Positions 9,542-17,570 of a stretch of 64,000 nt of DNA are shown here, piece after piece (positions within the stretch are counted from its first letter, which is position 1; the number at the start of each line of letters is the position of its first letter). The DNA is from Cellulophaga fucicola (lineage in GTDB: Bacteria > Bacteroidota > Bacteroidia > Flavobacteriales > Flavobacteriaceae), in contig NZ_FPIY01000004.1 of assembly GCF_900119145.1 (NCBI RefSeq), forward strand, positions 124,001-188,000, written 5' to 3'. The notes beneath the pieces were generated by a model. It searched no databases and was not told the origin of the DNA. It saw only the letters and a program-made list of their open reading frames with translations. The translations under genes were made by a program, and so were the position numbers.

Positions 9542-11083
9542 TTATTCGTTTTTATCTGTAACCAACTTGTATGTTGGATCTTCTATAATGTTCACATCAA
9601 TTATTGCTTCAGCATTTTTTAATAATCGAATACAATCTTTACTTAAATGTCTTAACACTACTTTTTTGCCTACTTTATGGTAACGCTGGGTTACTACATT
9701 TAAAGCTTCAATAGCAGACATATCTGACACACGACTCTCTTTAAAATCTATCACTATTTCTTCAGGATCGTTCTGTACATCAAACTTTTCCATAAATACA
9801 GTTGTAGACGCAAAGAATAATGGTCCGTAAATTTCGTAATGTTTTACACCTTCATCATCAATATATTTTTTAGCTCTAATTCTTTTAGCGCTTTCCCAAG
9901 CAAAGAACAAAGCAGAAAGAATAACACCAACCAAAACAGCCAATGCCAAGTTGTGTAGTATAACTGTAATTAAAGCAACTATTATAACAAGGAAAACATC
10001 TTTCTTAGGTACTTTATTAAATATTTTTAAACTTACCCATTCAAAAGTTCCTATTGCAACCATAATCATAACTCCTACTAGAGCAGCCATAGGCAATTGC
10101 TCTATTATTGGCGCTCCAAATAAAACAATTACAAGAATTGTTAAAGAAGCAACTATACCAGACAAACGAGCTCTAGAACCTGCAGATAAGTTAACTAAGG
10201 TTTGTGCTATCATTGGGCAACCACCCATACCAAAGAAAAACCCGTTTAGTATGTTAGAACCTCCTTGAGCAATACATTCTCTATTTCCGTTACCTTTAGT
10301 TTCTGTAATTTCATCTACCAAGTTTAGCGTAAGTAAACCCTCTGTTAAACCTACAGCAGCCATAATCATAGAATAAGGAGCTATTAATTTTAGAGTTTCC
10401 CAAGTAAAGGGAATATTAGGAATACTAAACGGAGGAAAACCACCACTTACAGATGCTATATCTTTTACAGTTTTTGTTTCTATTCCTAGAAAATATACCA
10501 ATACAAATATTACAATAATTGCTACTAGAGAAGACGGTACTGCTTTTGTTATTTTAGGCAACAACACTACAATTGCAATGGTCAAGGCAACTAAAGCAAT
10601 CATTATAAGCATTGGTGTACCTGTAAGCCAAACCATTTCTCCGTTAACCAATGTTTTAAATTGGTCTATTTGCGACATAAATATAATTATGGCTAAACCG
10701 TTTACAAACCCAAACATTACAGGGTGTGGTACCAAACGTATAAACTTACCTAGTTTAAAAATACCTATTAAAAGCTGAAAAACACCTGCTAGAATTACTG
10801 CAGCAAATACAAACTCTAAACCGTTAGATTTCATTAAAGCAATTAATACAATAACCGTTGCACCTGCTCCACCAGAGATCATACCTGGTCTGCCACCAAA
10901 TATAGCAGTAACCAAACCAGCAATAAAAGAAGCGTACAGACCCATTAATGGAGGAAAACCTGCTAAAATAGCAAACGATAAAGACTCCGGAATCATAGTC
11001 ATAGCAACAGTTAAGCCTGCTAATATTTCTGTCTTGTAATTTACCTTTTGTGATAAATCGAATAAATTTAATACTTTCTTCAT
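9542..11083 (-). CDS. SulP-family inorganic anion transporter with STAS domain
   Basis: 513 residues. The first ~400 form the multi-pass SulP/SLC26 membrane domain: MTMIPESLSFAILAGFPPLMGLYASF, FGGRPGMISGGAGATVIV, and NGFFFGMGGCPMIAQTLVNLSAGSRARLSGI. The C-terminal ~100 are a STAS domain (EEIVIDFKESRVSDMSAIEAL). The family moves sulfate, bicarbonate or other anions. The substrate is not readable from sequence, and no sulfate-assimilation or carbonic-anhydrase gene is adjacent. Confidence 0.93.
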   Translation of the reverse strand: MKKVLNLFDLSQKVNYKTEILAGLTVAMTMIPESLSFAILAGFPPLMGLYASFIAGLVTAIFGGRPGMISGGAGATVIVLIALMKSNGLEFVFAAVILAGVFQLLIGIFKLGKFIRLVPHPVMFGFVNGLAIIIFMSQIDQFKTLVNGEMVWLTGTPMLIMIALVALTIAIVVLLPKITKAVPSSLVAIIVIFVLVYFLGIETKTVKDIASVSGGFPPFSIPNIPFTWETLKLIAPYSMIMAAVGLTEGLLTLNLVDEITETKGNGNRECIAQGGSNILNGFFFGMGGCPMIAQTLVNLSAGSRARLSGIVASLTILVIVLFGAPIIEQLPMAALVGVMIMVAIGTFEWVSLKIFNKVPKKDVFLVIIVALITVILHNLALAVLVGVILSALFFAWESAKRIRAKKYIDDEGVKHYEIYGPLFFASTTVFMEKFDVQNDPEEIVIDFKESRVSDMSAIEALNVVTQRYHKVGKKVVLRHLSKDCIRLLKNAEAIIDVNIIEDPTYKLVTDKNE

Positions 11084-11473
11084 AAAATAATAGAAATAAA
11101 TAATGGGGCGTTTTCTTACTTAAAAAAAACGTACTTATAATACAAATTCTTATACAGAGGTGTTTATCGAAAAAGTCGACTTAAAAGATTATAAATCAAG
11201 GCGGAGTAACTGTGGTAAAATGAGTAATATTTTTCATAATATTGGTGCAAAAATAATCTTTTTAATCAAAAACACAATATGTTTTAAAAGAAAACATTAC
11301 TGCAACAAAACTGCTGTGGTTTGTTATAAACCTAAGGAACTTAATTAAAACTACATTGTAAAAATCAATAGTAAAAAACCCAAATTACGTATTCTTTGTT
11401 TTTAAACGTAAGAGTACTATTAAAAACCAAAACATAGACCAATTGTTTTATATTTGCCCAACTAAATTATAAG
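11084..11473. other. 390-base intergenic region between divergent sulP and dus genes
   Basis: AT-rich with no conserved coding signal. The longest frame (11160-11348) lacks a plausible ribosome-binding context, is rich in Lys/Asn/Cys and resembles nothing known. A -7 promoter element for the dus gene lies at its right end. Nothing else stands out. Confidence 0.5.
11449..11456 (+). promoter_or_regulatory. Bacteroidota -7 promoter element upstream of dus
   Basis: TATATTTG matches the Bacteroidota TAnnTTTG consensus and ends 17 bases before the ATG at 11474. No clear TTG is seen at the expected upstream spacing, so this call rests on the -7 element and position. Confidence 0.45.
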
Positions 11474-12436
11474 ATGGCTTCTACTCTACTTTCTTCTCCC
11501 TTACAAGGTTTTACAGATTTCAGATTTCGTAATGCATTTAACCATTATTTTGGAGGCATAGACACCTTTTATGCGCCCTACATTAGGTTAAACGGAAAGT
11601 TAAAAATTAAGCAATCTTACCAAAACGATTTATTACCAGAAAACAACACTACTTTAGAAGTAATTCCGCAAGTAATGACTAATGATCCGGACGAATTTTT
11701 ATTTGTTGTAAAATACGTACAAAGTTTAGGCTATAAGGAATTGAATTGGAATTTAGGTTGCCCCTACCCAATGGTTACAAAATCCGGAATGGGATCTGGC
11801 TTAATTTGTAATCCTGCAAAAATTAACGAGGTGCTACATAAGGCACATAACGAAACTGATATTTTAGTTTCTATGAAAATGAGAATGGGGTACGAGAATG
11901 CACAAGAGATTTTAGAAACATTTCCTGTATTAGACTCTTACCCACTTAAAAACATTGCTATACACGCCAGAATAGGGAAACAACTTTATAAAGGCCCTGT
12001 AGATTTAGATGCTTTTGAAGAATGTATACGCAGTACCAAACACAAATTATATTACAACGGAGACATTACTAGTGTTTCTGCTTTTAAGGCAATAAAAGAA
12101 CGTTTTTCTACTATTGACCATTTTATGATTGGCCGTGGTTTAATTGCAGATCCTTTTTTACCAAGTATGATAAAAAATAACACTACGAAATACCCTGAAA
12201 ATCGTTGGTCTATTTTTGCCGAATTCCACGATACTATATACCAACAGTACGACGAGTACTTGTCTGGACCTACACCTATAAAAATGAAAATGTTAGGTTT
12301 TTGGGAGTTCTTTTCTCAGTCTACATCTAACCCACAAAAGACATACAAAGCTATTAAAAAGGCCTCTAACCCTGTAAAATATAGACAAGAAGTAGACTTA
12401 ATTATAAATACAGAAAAGAAGATTACTAGTATTTAG
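11474..12436 (+). CDS. tRNA-dihydrouridine synthase
   Basis: 320 residues. Dus-family FMN barrel: LLSSPLQGFTDFRFRNAF at the N-terminus, ELNWNLGCPYPMVTKSGMGSGL with catalytic Cys96, then MKMRMGYE, IAIHARIG, and YYNGDI followed by MIGRGLIADPFL (phosphate-binding). It reduces specific uridines in tRNA D-loops with NADPH and FMN. The size and the missing C-terminal RNA-binding extension fit the DusC-like subgroup. The inserted cassette array begins shortly downstream. Confidence 0.92.
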   Translation: MASTLLSSPLQGFTDFRFRNAFNHYFGGIDTFYAPYIRLNGKLKIKQSYQNDLLPENNTTLEVIPQVMTNDPDEFLFVVKYVQSLGYKELNWNLGCPYPMVTKSGMGSGLICNPAKINEVLHKAHNETDILVSMKMRMGYENAQEILETFPVLDSYPLKNIAIHARIGKQLYKGPVDLDAFEECIRSTKHKLYYNGDITSVSAFKAIKERFSTIDHFMIGRGLIADPFLPSMIKNNTTKYPENRWSIFAEFHDTIYQQYDEYLSGPTPIKMKMLGFWEFFSQSTSNPQKTYKAIKKASNPVKYRQEVDLIINTEKKITSI

Positions 12437-12518
12437 CAGCATACAAATTACCCTCTAAAGTTTTTATATACTTTTTGTTTTTTGATGTAAAGAAATAATT
12501 CTAAATTGTAGGAAAATT

Positions 12519-12605
12519 TAACAACTAGAAAACCAATTGTGCGTTTACACACCCATATTGGCGGAATAAACGCAATAAATTGAGTTTATACACTAGTTAC
12601 AGCAC
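12519..12605 (+). repeat. Degenerate attC-like site 0 (left boundary of cassette array)
   Basis: A shorter relative of the two sites downstream. The right half shows GCAATAAATTG, the box ATACAC (12588-12593) and then GTTACAGCAC (12596-12605). The inner stem GCGTTTA (12541-12547) pairs with TAAACGC (12567-12573). The final TTACAGCAC is the exact reverse complement of GTGCTGTAA at 13294-13302, the left arm of the site at the other end of the following gene. The left arm of site 0 is poorly conserved. Confidence 0.5.
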
Positions 12606-12607
12606 AT

Positions 12608-13288
12608 ATGACTAGACAACGAACTTTACTACTAACTTCAATGATTCTGGTTTTATTCTGCTGCGAAAAAAAACAATCTGAATTGGAATTTGAGCAGTCT
12701 ATCGTTTATGAAATATTTCCAGCTTTAATGGATTCGTTACAATTTGAATTTCGGCTTAAACCGCCACCACCACCAAAACCAATTTTTAACGAAAAAGGAG
12801 AAATAATTGGAACTGACACAACTGGAATTGGAAAAGGATTAGCCGATTATGAAAAAAGAAAAGCGGAACTAAAAGCAGATTCTGTAAAATTAGTTGTTGC
12901 AATTAGGGATTCCGTATATCCATTAAAAACAGAAGAAAGAAATCAACTTTTAAAACATTTTCAAAACCAAAACTTAACACTTGGTTCAACCGACATATCA
13001 ACTGAATATAAAATTGAATTAAATAAATTAATAGCAGACAAGAAATTACGATTCAAATATCTTTCCGAATTTCCAGAAGGCAAAGACATATGGAAAAAAG
13101 AATACTCATTTCATTTCGGAGGATTAACAAGTTTGACTAGAATTCAATTTGACACAACCAAATCCTTTGGAGTTTTAGAATGTGGAATGAGCTGCGGTCG
13201 AGAATGTGGACATGGAGTTCGTGTTTTTATTAAGAAAGTAAATGGAAAATGGATAATTGACAAGTTAGAAGAAACGTGGATTGTATAA
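12608..13288 (+). CDS. Cassette-borne putative lipoprotein of unknown function
   Basis: 226 residues. The N-terminus is a lipoprotein signal (LTSMILVLFCCEKKQSE) with the modified Cys near residue 18 or 19. A proline run (PPPPPKP) lies around residue 52, then a Lys/Glu-rich helical region, and a C-terminal domain with SFGVLECGMSCGRECGHGVRVFIKKVNGKWIID, a Cys-rich beta segment seen in orphan Bacteroidota lipoproteins. The ATG is only 11 bases from the cassette junction, leaving almost no leader. No function recognised. Confidence 0.7.
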   Translation: MTRQRTLLLTSMILVLFCCEKKQSELEFEQSIVYEIFPALMDSLQFEFRLKPPPPPKPIFNEKGEIIGTDTTGIGKGLADYEKRKAELKADSVKLVVAIRDSVYPLKTEERNQLLKHFQNQNLTLGSTDISTEYKIELNKLIADKKLRFKYLSEFPEGKDIWKKEYSFHFGGLTSLTRIQFDTTKSFGVLECGMSCGRECGHGVRVFIKKVNGKWIIDKLEETWIV

Positions 13289-13291
13289 AAT

Positions 13292-13449
13292 ACGTGCTGT
13301 AACACCGTGTATAATTAATTGCTTGTTTTAAGCCTACTTACGAACATTCCTGCGGAATATTCTATCTGTGATTTATTTGCTAACTTAGTTCCTTAAATCA
13401 CGCAACTAACTCATACACAAACACGTTATGCACAAAAAAACAGCACGTA
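13292..13449 (+). repeat. attC-like site A
   Basis: Left arm GTGCTGTAAC-ACC-GTGTAT (L box 13307-13312) then AATTAATTGC; right arm GCAACTAACTC, ATACAC (13413-13418), AAACAC, GTTATGCAC. The arms pair with a single bulged base next to the L box. Inside are a hairpin ATTCC-TGC-GGAAT (13346-13358) and an 8-bp stem GTGATTTA/TAAATCAC. ACAGCACGTA at 13440-13449 is also an exact inverted copy of 13291-13300. Core length 129 bp. Confidence 0.7.
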
Positions 13450-13450
13450 A

Positions 13451-14506
13451 TTGAAATATACTTTAGAAGACATAAAATTTGACCAAATAACACCAAGAGC
13501 ATTTGAAAATCTATGTTATGACTTACTAGTAACATATAATTTTCATAACCTAATTTGGAGAGAAGGAGGCGCAGATAATGGAAGAGATATTGAAGGAAAT
13601 TATCTTTTTCGTAATACGATTAAAAATTCAGAAACTAAATGGTTTTTTGAATGTAAACGTTATACTTCTGGTGGTGTTCCACCTGCTGATATTAGTTCTA
13701 AAATAACTTGGGCTGATGCTGAACAACCAGATTACCTTGTATTTTTCATAAGTTCCTATTTGACAAATAATGCTAGAACTTGGCTTGAAAAAATTGACCC
13801 GCAAAAGCAATATGAAATAGTCATAATTGAGGGAGAAGATTTAAAAAATAGACTTTTAAAATATCCTGAACTTATAGAACGATATTTTTCACTCAATAGA
13901 TACGAACAACTATTTAATGATGTCAAAGACTACAAAACTAAATTTAATATTAATCCAAGTTTTGAATTTTTAAAGGAAATCTCGGAGAATATTGATTTAG
14001 CGAAATTAGATAATAATGAAATAGGTTTTATCTTGTTTAATTTTTACAATCAATTCAATCTATTTGAAAGCCGTAATGAACATTATGGAGATTTTGATGA
14101 AACTATTATTTATCCAGTATTAGAGCATTTAAAAAATTCAGTTGACAATACATCATTAAAATCTTTTGAGGCATATAAAGATGACTATGATATTCTTGGC
14201 GGAACTGGAATGTTTGAAGAAATGTTTTGGCTTAATGACGAGGATAATATTCACGAAATGGTCAAATACAATTTTCAACATTATGATTTGCATTTAAACC
14301 ATAAACAAGACCAAGAAAAGTGGAAAATAGGTTCTTACTTATTTGTCATTTACGAAGACCTTGCATTTGAAATTTTCGATTCTGAAGAAACCGAGATTAG
14401 AATAATTAAAGATTTCAAACCTGAAAAAATTTCCGAATTGACGAATAATACTCAAGACGAAATTGTGAATGATTACAAGAAATATTTAAAAAATTTCAGT
14501 GCATAA
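13451..14506 (+). CDS. Cassette-borne Mrr-like restriction endonuclease-fold protein
   Basis: 351 residues, TTG start 25 bases after the cassette junction; no nearby ATG fits. The N-terminal ~145 residues match the Mrr-type PD-(D/E)xK nuclease fold: TPRAFENLCYDLL with Glu19, GGADNGRDIEG with Asp46, and FFECKRY with Glu67-x-Lys69, followed by DYLVFFISS and an IIEGEDLKNRLLKYPEL tail. The remaining ~200 residues, acidic with several Tyr/Phe, are not recognised and may be a specificity or effector domain. The stop codon TAA lies inside the left arm of site B. Likely role is cutting foreign or modified DNA, which is inference from the fold. Confidence 0.8.
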   Translation: MKYTLEDIKFDQITPRAFENLCYDLLVTYNFHNLIWREGGADNGRDIEGNYLFRNTIKNSETKWFFECKRYTSGGVPPADISSKITWADAEQPDYLVFFISSYLTNNARTWLEKIDPQKQYEIVIIEGEDLKNRLLKYPELIERYFSLNRYEQLFNDVKDYKTKFNINPSFEFLKEISENIDLAKLDNNEIGFILFNFYNQFNLFESRNEHYGDFDETIIYPVLEHLKNSVDNTSLKSFEAYKDDYDILGGTGMFEEMFWLNDEDNIHEMVKYNFQHYDLHLNHKQDQEKWKIGSYLFVIYEDLAFEIFDSEETEIRIIKDFKPEKISELTNNTQDEIVNDYKKYLKNFSA

Positions 14507-14639
14507 CACCGTGTATAATTCATTGCTAGTACTCGCCTACTTACGAAAATCCTCGCGGATTTTCTATTTGGTTTGTATTTGCTAAATTAGTCGCTGAAAC
14601 ACGCAACGAAATCATACACAAACACGTTGTGCGTAAGCT
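14499..14639 (+). repeat. attC-like site B
   Basis: Same architecture as site A. Left arm GTGCATAAC-ACC-GTGTAT (14511-14516)-AATTCATTGC; right arm GCAACGAAATC, ATACAC (14614-14619), AAACAC, GTTGTGCGT. The inner hairpin GAAAATCC-TCGC-GGATTTTC (14545-14564) replaces the ATTCC/GGAAT of site A with a compensated stem. Flanks shared with A include CCTACTTACGAA and TATTTGCTAA. It supplies the stop codon of the upstream gene. Confidence 0.72.
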
Positions 14640-14667
14640 AAAAACAGCATTTACAAAATTGTAATAT

Positions 14668-15612
14668 ATGAACAAAACAAGAGTATTTATTTATTCAATA
14701 ATATTAATTTTAATAAGTAGTTGTGCAACTAGCAAAGCAGTAAAATACTTTAAAGAAGGAAAAACAAAACAAGAAAACTTTAAAGTTACTTTACCTTTCG
14801 AAATTAAAAATGGTTGGATAATTGTTCCTGTAGAAATAAATAATAAAAACTATAATTTTCTTTTTGATACTGGGACGCCAACTCTTGTGTCAAAAGAACT
14901 TGCTGAAAGTTTAAATTTGAAAATTATTGACTCTGTAAATGTTTCTGATGTTTTTAATAAAAAACAAACTAACCAATATACTAGAATAGAATCTATTGGA
15001 ATTGGAAAAATAGATTTTGTTGAAACAGTAGCCTTAATAAATGATTTTAATTCAACACCAATGTGGTCTTCTCTCAATATTGACGGATTTATTGGTTCAA
15101 GTTTAATGCAACACGCTATTTGGGATATTGATTTTGATAAGAAACAAATTATTATAACGGACAATGAATCGAAATTAAGCTTACCTGAAAAAATAATTGA
15201 AAATAAGTTATTTATTGGTTATGCAGGAATACCTTCTATTGCTTGTAAGATAAATGGTGAAAAAGTTTGGAATTTTGATGTCGATTTTGGCTATAATGGA
15301 GATGTAGTTATACCTTTTTCCGAATTTAAAAAGCAAAAAGAAAATGGTCTAATTTCAAATTTTACAGAATCTAAAACAAGCGGTGCTATTGGAATTTATG
15401 GAAAACAAGATAACGCAAGAATATCTTACACAGGAATTGTTAATGAATTAGAATTCGGAAATACTATTTTAAAAAACCAAAAAGTATATTCAGAGCAATA
15501 TTTGAGTCGTAGGTTTGGTTTAGATTTTTTTAAAAATTATCGAGTTATTCTAAATTGGAATAGTAAAAAAATAAAGTTAATAGAAAATAAAGAAAACACT
15601 AACTCTGAATAA
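14668..15612 (+). CDS. Cassette-borne retropepsin-like aspartic protease lipoprotein
   Basis: 314 residues. Lipoprotein signal MNKTRVFIYSIILILISSC with Cys19. The first half carries FLFDTGTPTLVSKELAESL (DTG at 67-69) and later DGFIGSSLMQ, the hallmarks of retropepsin-like periplasmic proteases. The second half has FDVDFGYNGDVVIP, a degenerate second catalytic loop (D-F-G), so a two-lobe or asymmetric enzyme is possible. It starts 41 bases after the cassette junction. Substrate unknown. Confidence 0.8.
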   Translation: MNKTRVFIYSIILILISSCATSKAVKYFKEGKTKQENFKVTLPFEIKNGWIIVPVEINNKNYNFLFDTGTPTLVSKELAESLNLKIIDSVNVSDVFNKKQTNQYTRIESIGIGKIDFVETVALINDFNSTPMWSSLNIDGFIGSSLMQHAIWDIDFDKKQIIITDNESKLSLPEKIIENKLFIGYAGIPSIACKINGEKVWNFDVDFGYNGDVVIPFSEFKKQKENGLISNFTESKTSGAIGIYGKQDNARISYTGIVNELEFGNTILKNQKVYSEQYLSRRFGLDFFKNYRVILNWNSKKIKLIENKENTNSE

Positions 15613-15613
15613 A

Positions 15614-15626
15614 AGCCTACGCACAA
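15614..15626 (+). repeat. Truncated attC-like left arm (site C remnant)
   Basis: AGCCTACGCACAA directly follows the retropepsin-like gene and pairs 12/13 with TTGTGCGTAAGCT at 14627-14639, the cassette's own entry sequence. The expected ACC-GTGTAT and right arm are missing; the sequence becomes A-rich. This suggests loss of the end of the array. Confidence 0.5.
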
Positions 15627-15808
15627 AAAAGAACTGAAGCAAAAAAACAAGTAAAACCCAAAGCCAACCAACACTTCTCTAGAATAGCCTATTTTCCAAA
15701 TATACATTAAACAAGTACGAATATAGATTCGTTAATTTAACCAAGCATATCTAATGGTATGTTTGCGTTGTTATATACTGTTGTTCTAACAAAAACTATA
15801 CAATAAAT

Positions 15809-16282
15809 ATGAAAAAACTAACAATACTTTTTCTACTAACAAGCCTATTTAGCTATGCGCAGGTAGACTATAAAGGACTCATAAAAAATATTGAAGACGT
15901 TACTATTAAAACCGATATAAAAGACCACTTTAAAGGTATTCCCTTTGATCTAGAATATGGCGATTTAGAATTTAATGACGAGCGCTTTTTAAGGCTTTAC
16001 GGTGTTATTATTAACAAAGTAAAATTTAGTAGTGGCTGGAGTGGTACCAACATAGACATTACACCTTTTGATGAGAAAGCAGATTATAATAAAATTAAAA
16101 ATAAACTAATTGAGCTTTACGGTGTTGCAGAAACCAATGTAACAGACAGCAGAATTAAGCATAACTGGGAAACCAACGACAAGCTTATAACGCTTACTAT
16201 TAATTTAGAAGAAGAGGATGAACAAACACTAGGTCAATTTAAAGATTTTGAAGATTTTGAAATAACCTTAAAACAACAATAA
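15809..16282 (+). CDS. Secreted protein of unknown function
   Basis: 157 residues with a cleavable signal peptide (KKLTILFLLTSLFSYAQ). The mature part is acidic and contains IPFDLEYGDLEF, RLYGVIINKVKFSSGW and a C-terminal EEEDEQTLGQF segment. No family recognised. It heads a run of four same-strand genes for exported proteins (next start 16 bases on), so it is probably the first gene of an operon. Confidence 0.75.
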   Translation: MKKLTILFLLTSLFSYAQVDYKGLIKNIEDVTIKTDIKDHFKGIPFDLEYGDLEFNDERFLRLYGVIINKVKFSSGWSGTNIDITPFDEKADYNKIKNKLIELYGVAETNVTDSRIKHNWETNDKLITLTINLEEEDEQTLGQFKDFEDFEITLKQQ

Positions 16283-16298
16283 TATTAAATTTCAACTA

Positions 16299-17570
16299 AT
16301 GAAAAACTTTATAATATTACTTCTTTTAACTGTCTGCACTACATTTATTTCTTGTGACAGCGTTGCTACTCCTAGATACGACTTTGCTAAAGTAAAATCT
16401 AATTCTGAAACAAAGGCGTTAATTGCTAAAATGCAATTAGAAAATATAGAAGAGGATATAGACAGCACATCTAGTAATCATGATATTACACTAAAAGGAA
16501 TGCACTATGCTGGTGTACCCATAAAAACTGCCACAATTACAGATAATTACACGCTACTTACAACAGACACTGTTAATTTTTCTGGAAAAAAATTACTTGA
16601 AGTTTTAGAGACCGAAAAAGGCTTGACAAACCCAGCTGAAGGTTTTGGCGATGATATTGAGTTTGAATGGAAAGATGAAATTGAAAATAAAGAACTAGAA
16701 ATTAATTTTATAAACGGTAAACATTTAGCTGCATTTGGCAATAAAGATTATGGCAGGCTAACTATTAAATATAATCCTCTTTATACTATTCCTTTAGCAA
16801 AAATACATAGTAAGGTTAAGGTTTTTGATACAGCGCCTAAATACCTACTAAATATAAAGTCTTACAACAGTGTTTTTGATATTAGTATAAACGATGTTAA
16901 CGTTTCTCATAACTCTAATTCAGAGTCCTTTAGTTTAAATAATTATATTACTGGTCCAAATTCTTCCATAAAATTAACTGCAAAAACTAAAGATAAAAGC
17001 ATAAAAAAAGAACCAAATACTTATTATGAAGACCCTAGTTTTTCAATACAAATTATAGATAATAGCACAAAAGAGGTTGTTAAAGAAATAGAAAAAACAA
17101 GTATTAGAAATAATATCCCAGTAAATCTTAAAATAGACTTTAACTCCACATTACCATATTACCCAGAAGCTTGGACAAATGGCACGGATTTAAGAAACAA
17201 TAAGGATTTAAAAGAAAAAGTAATTGCGTTATACACCAAGTTAGGAAATGCCATTTTAGCAAATGATGAGCAAGCTATTAACGACTTGTTTTATCAAAAA
17301 GATTTTGAAATGCAACAGTTAGATTTTGACACCAATTTTGAAACAGCACGTAATGAATGGGAGGCTTACTTAAGCATTTTACTAAATACATATAAGTACA
17401 CGGTAGCAAAAGATTTTGAAATTGAATTTAATGCTGGTGGCAAATTAATTTACACCTACGCAAAAGACAAGTCAGATATGATCATTTTAACTGGCAAAGG
17501 TTATCATAATGCTTTTAATAATTTTTTATACCTACCTAAAGGGTCTAACGAGCTAAAAATAATAAGATAA
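16299..17570 (+). CDS. Putative lipoprotein of unknown function
   Basis: 423 residues; MKNFIILLLLTVCTTFISC is a lipoprotein signal with Cys19. The body is Lys/Asn/Asp-rich and mostly predicted beta with an immunoglobulin-like feel. The C-terminal ~130 residues (ALYTKLGNAILANDEQAINDLFYQKDFEMQ) look helical and resemble an NTF2-like or nuclear-transport-fold segment only loosely. Its stop overlaps the next ATG by one base (TAATG), so the two are coupled. Function unknown. Confidence 0.75.
   Translation: MKNFIILLLLTVCTTFISCDSVATPRYDFAKVKSNSETKALIAKMQLENIEEDIDSTSSNHDITLKGMHYAGVPIKTATITDNYTLLTTDTVNFSGKKLLEVLETEKGLTNPAEGFGDDIEFEWKDEIENKELEINFINGKHLAAFGNKDYGRLTIKYNPLYTIPLAKIHSKVKVFDTAPKYLLNIKSYNSVFDISINDVNVSHNSNSESFSLNNYITGPNSSIKLTAKTKDKSIKKEPNTYYEDPSFSIQIIDNSTKEVVKEIEKTSIRNNIPVNLKIDFNSTLPYYPEAWTNGTDLRNNKDLKEKVIALYTKLGNAILANDEQAINDLFYQKDFEMQQLDFDTNFETARNEWEAYLSILLNTYKYTVAKDFEIEFNAGGKLIYTYAKDKSDMIILTGKGYHNAFNNFLYLPKGSNELKIIR

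Larger units (their letters stand above)
12597..15626 (+). mobile_element. Integron-like array of three gene cassettes (candidate)
   Basis: Three unrelated same-strand genes are separated by structured repeats. Taking the G|TT step as junction, cassette 1 is 12597-13425, cassette 2 is 13426-14626, and cassette 3 runs from 14627 to a truncated site near 15626. In each, the first 8-13 bases after the junction are the reverse complement of the left arm of the cassette's own downstream site: TTACAGCAC/GTGCTGTAA, TTATGCAC/GTGCATAA, TTGTGCGTAAGCT/AGCCTACGCACAA (one mismatch). This is what circular, self-closing cassettes leave behind in classical integrons. The boundary boxes (GTTATGC, GTTGTGC, GTTACAG) differ from the classical GTTRRRY. 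No integrase or attI is in the window, so mobility is inferred. Confidence 0.65.

Noticed and set aside
11160-11348. 62-residue open frame between sulP and dus
   Set aside because: GTG start, no ribosome-binding context, Lys/Asn/Cys-rich with no family resemblance; AT-rich intergenic chance frame.
12596-15626. Array as a CRISPR or ordinary REP cluster
   Set aside because: Spacing is gene-sized, sites are ~130 bp and imperfect, and arms match by cassette rather than by identical repeat.
12596-15626. Array as an insertion sequence or transposon
   Set aside because: No transposase gene and no target-site duplication; the self-complementary junctions are not explained by transposition.
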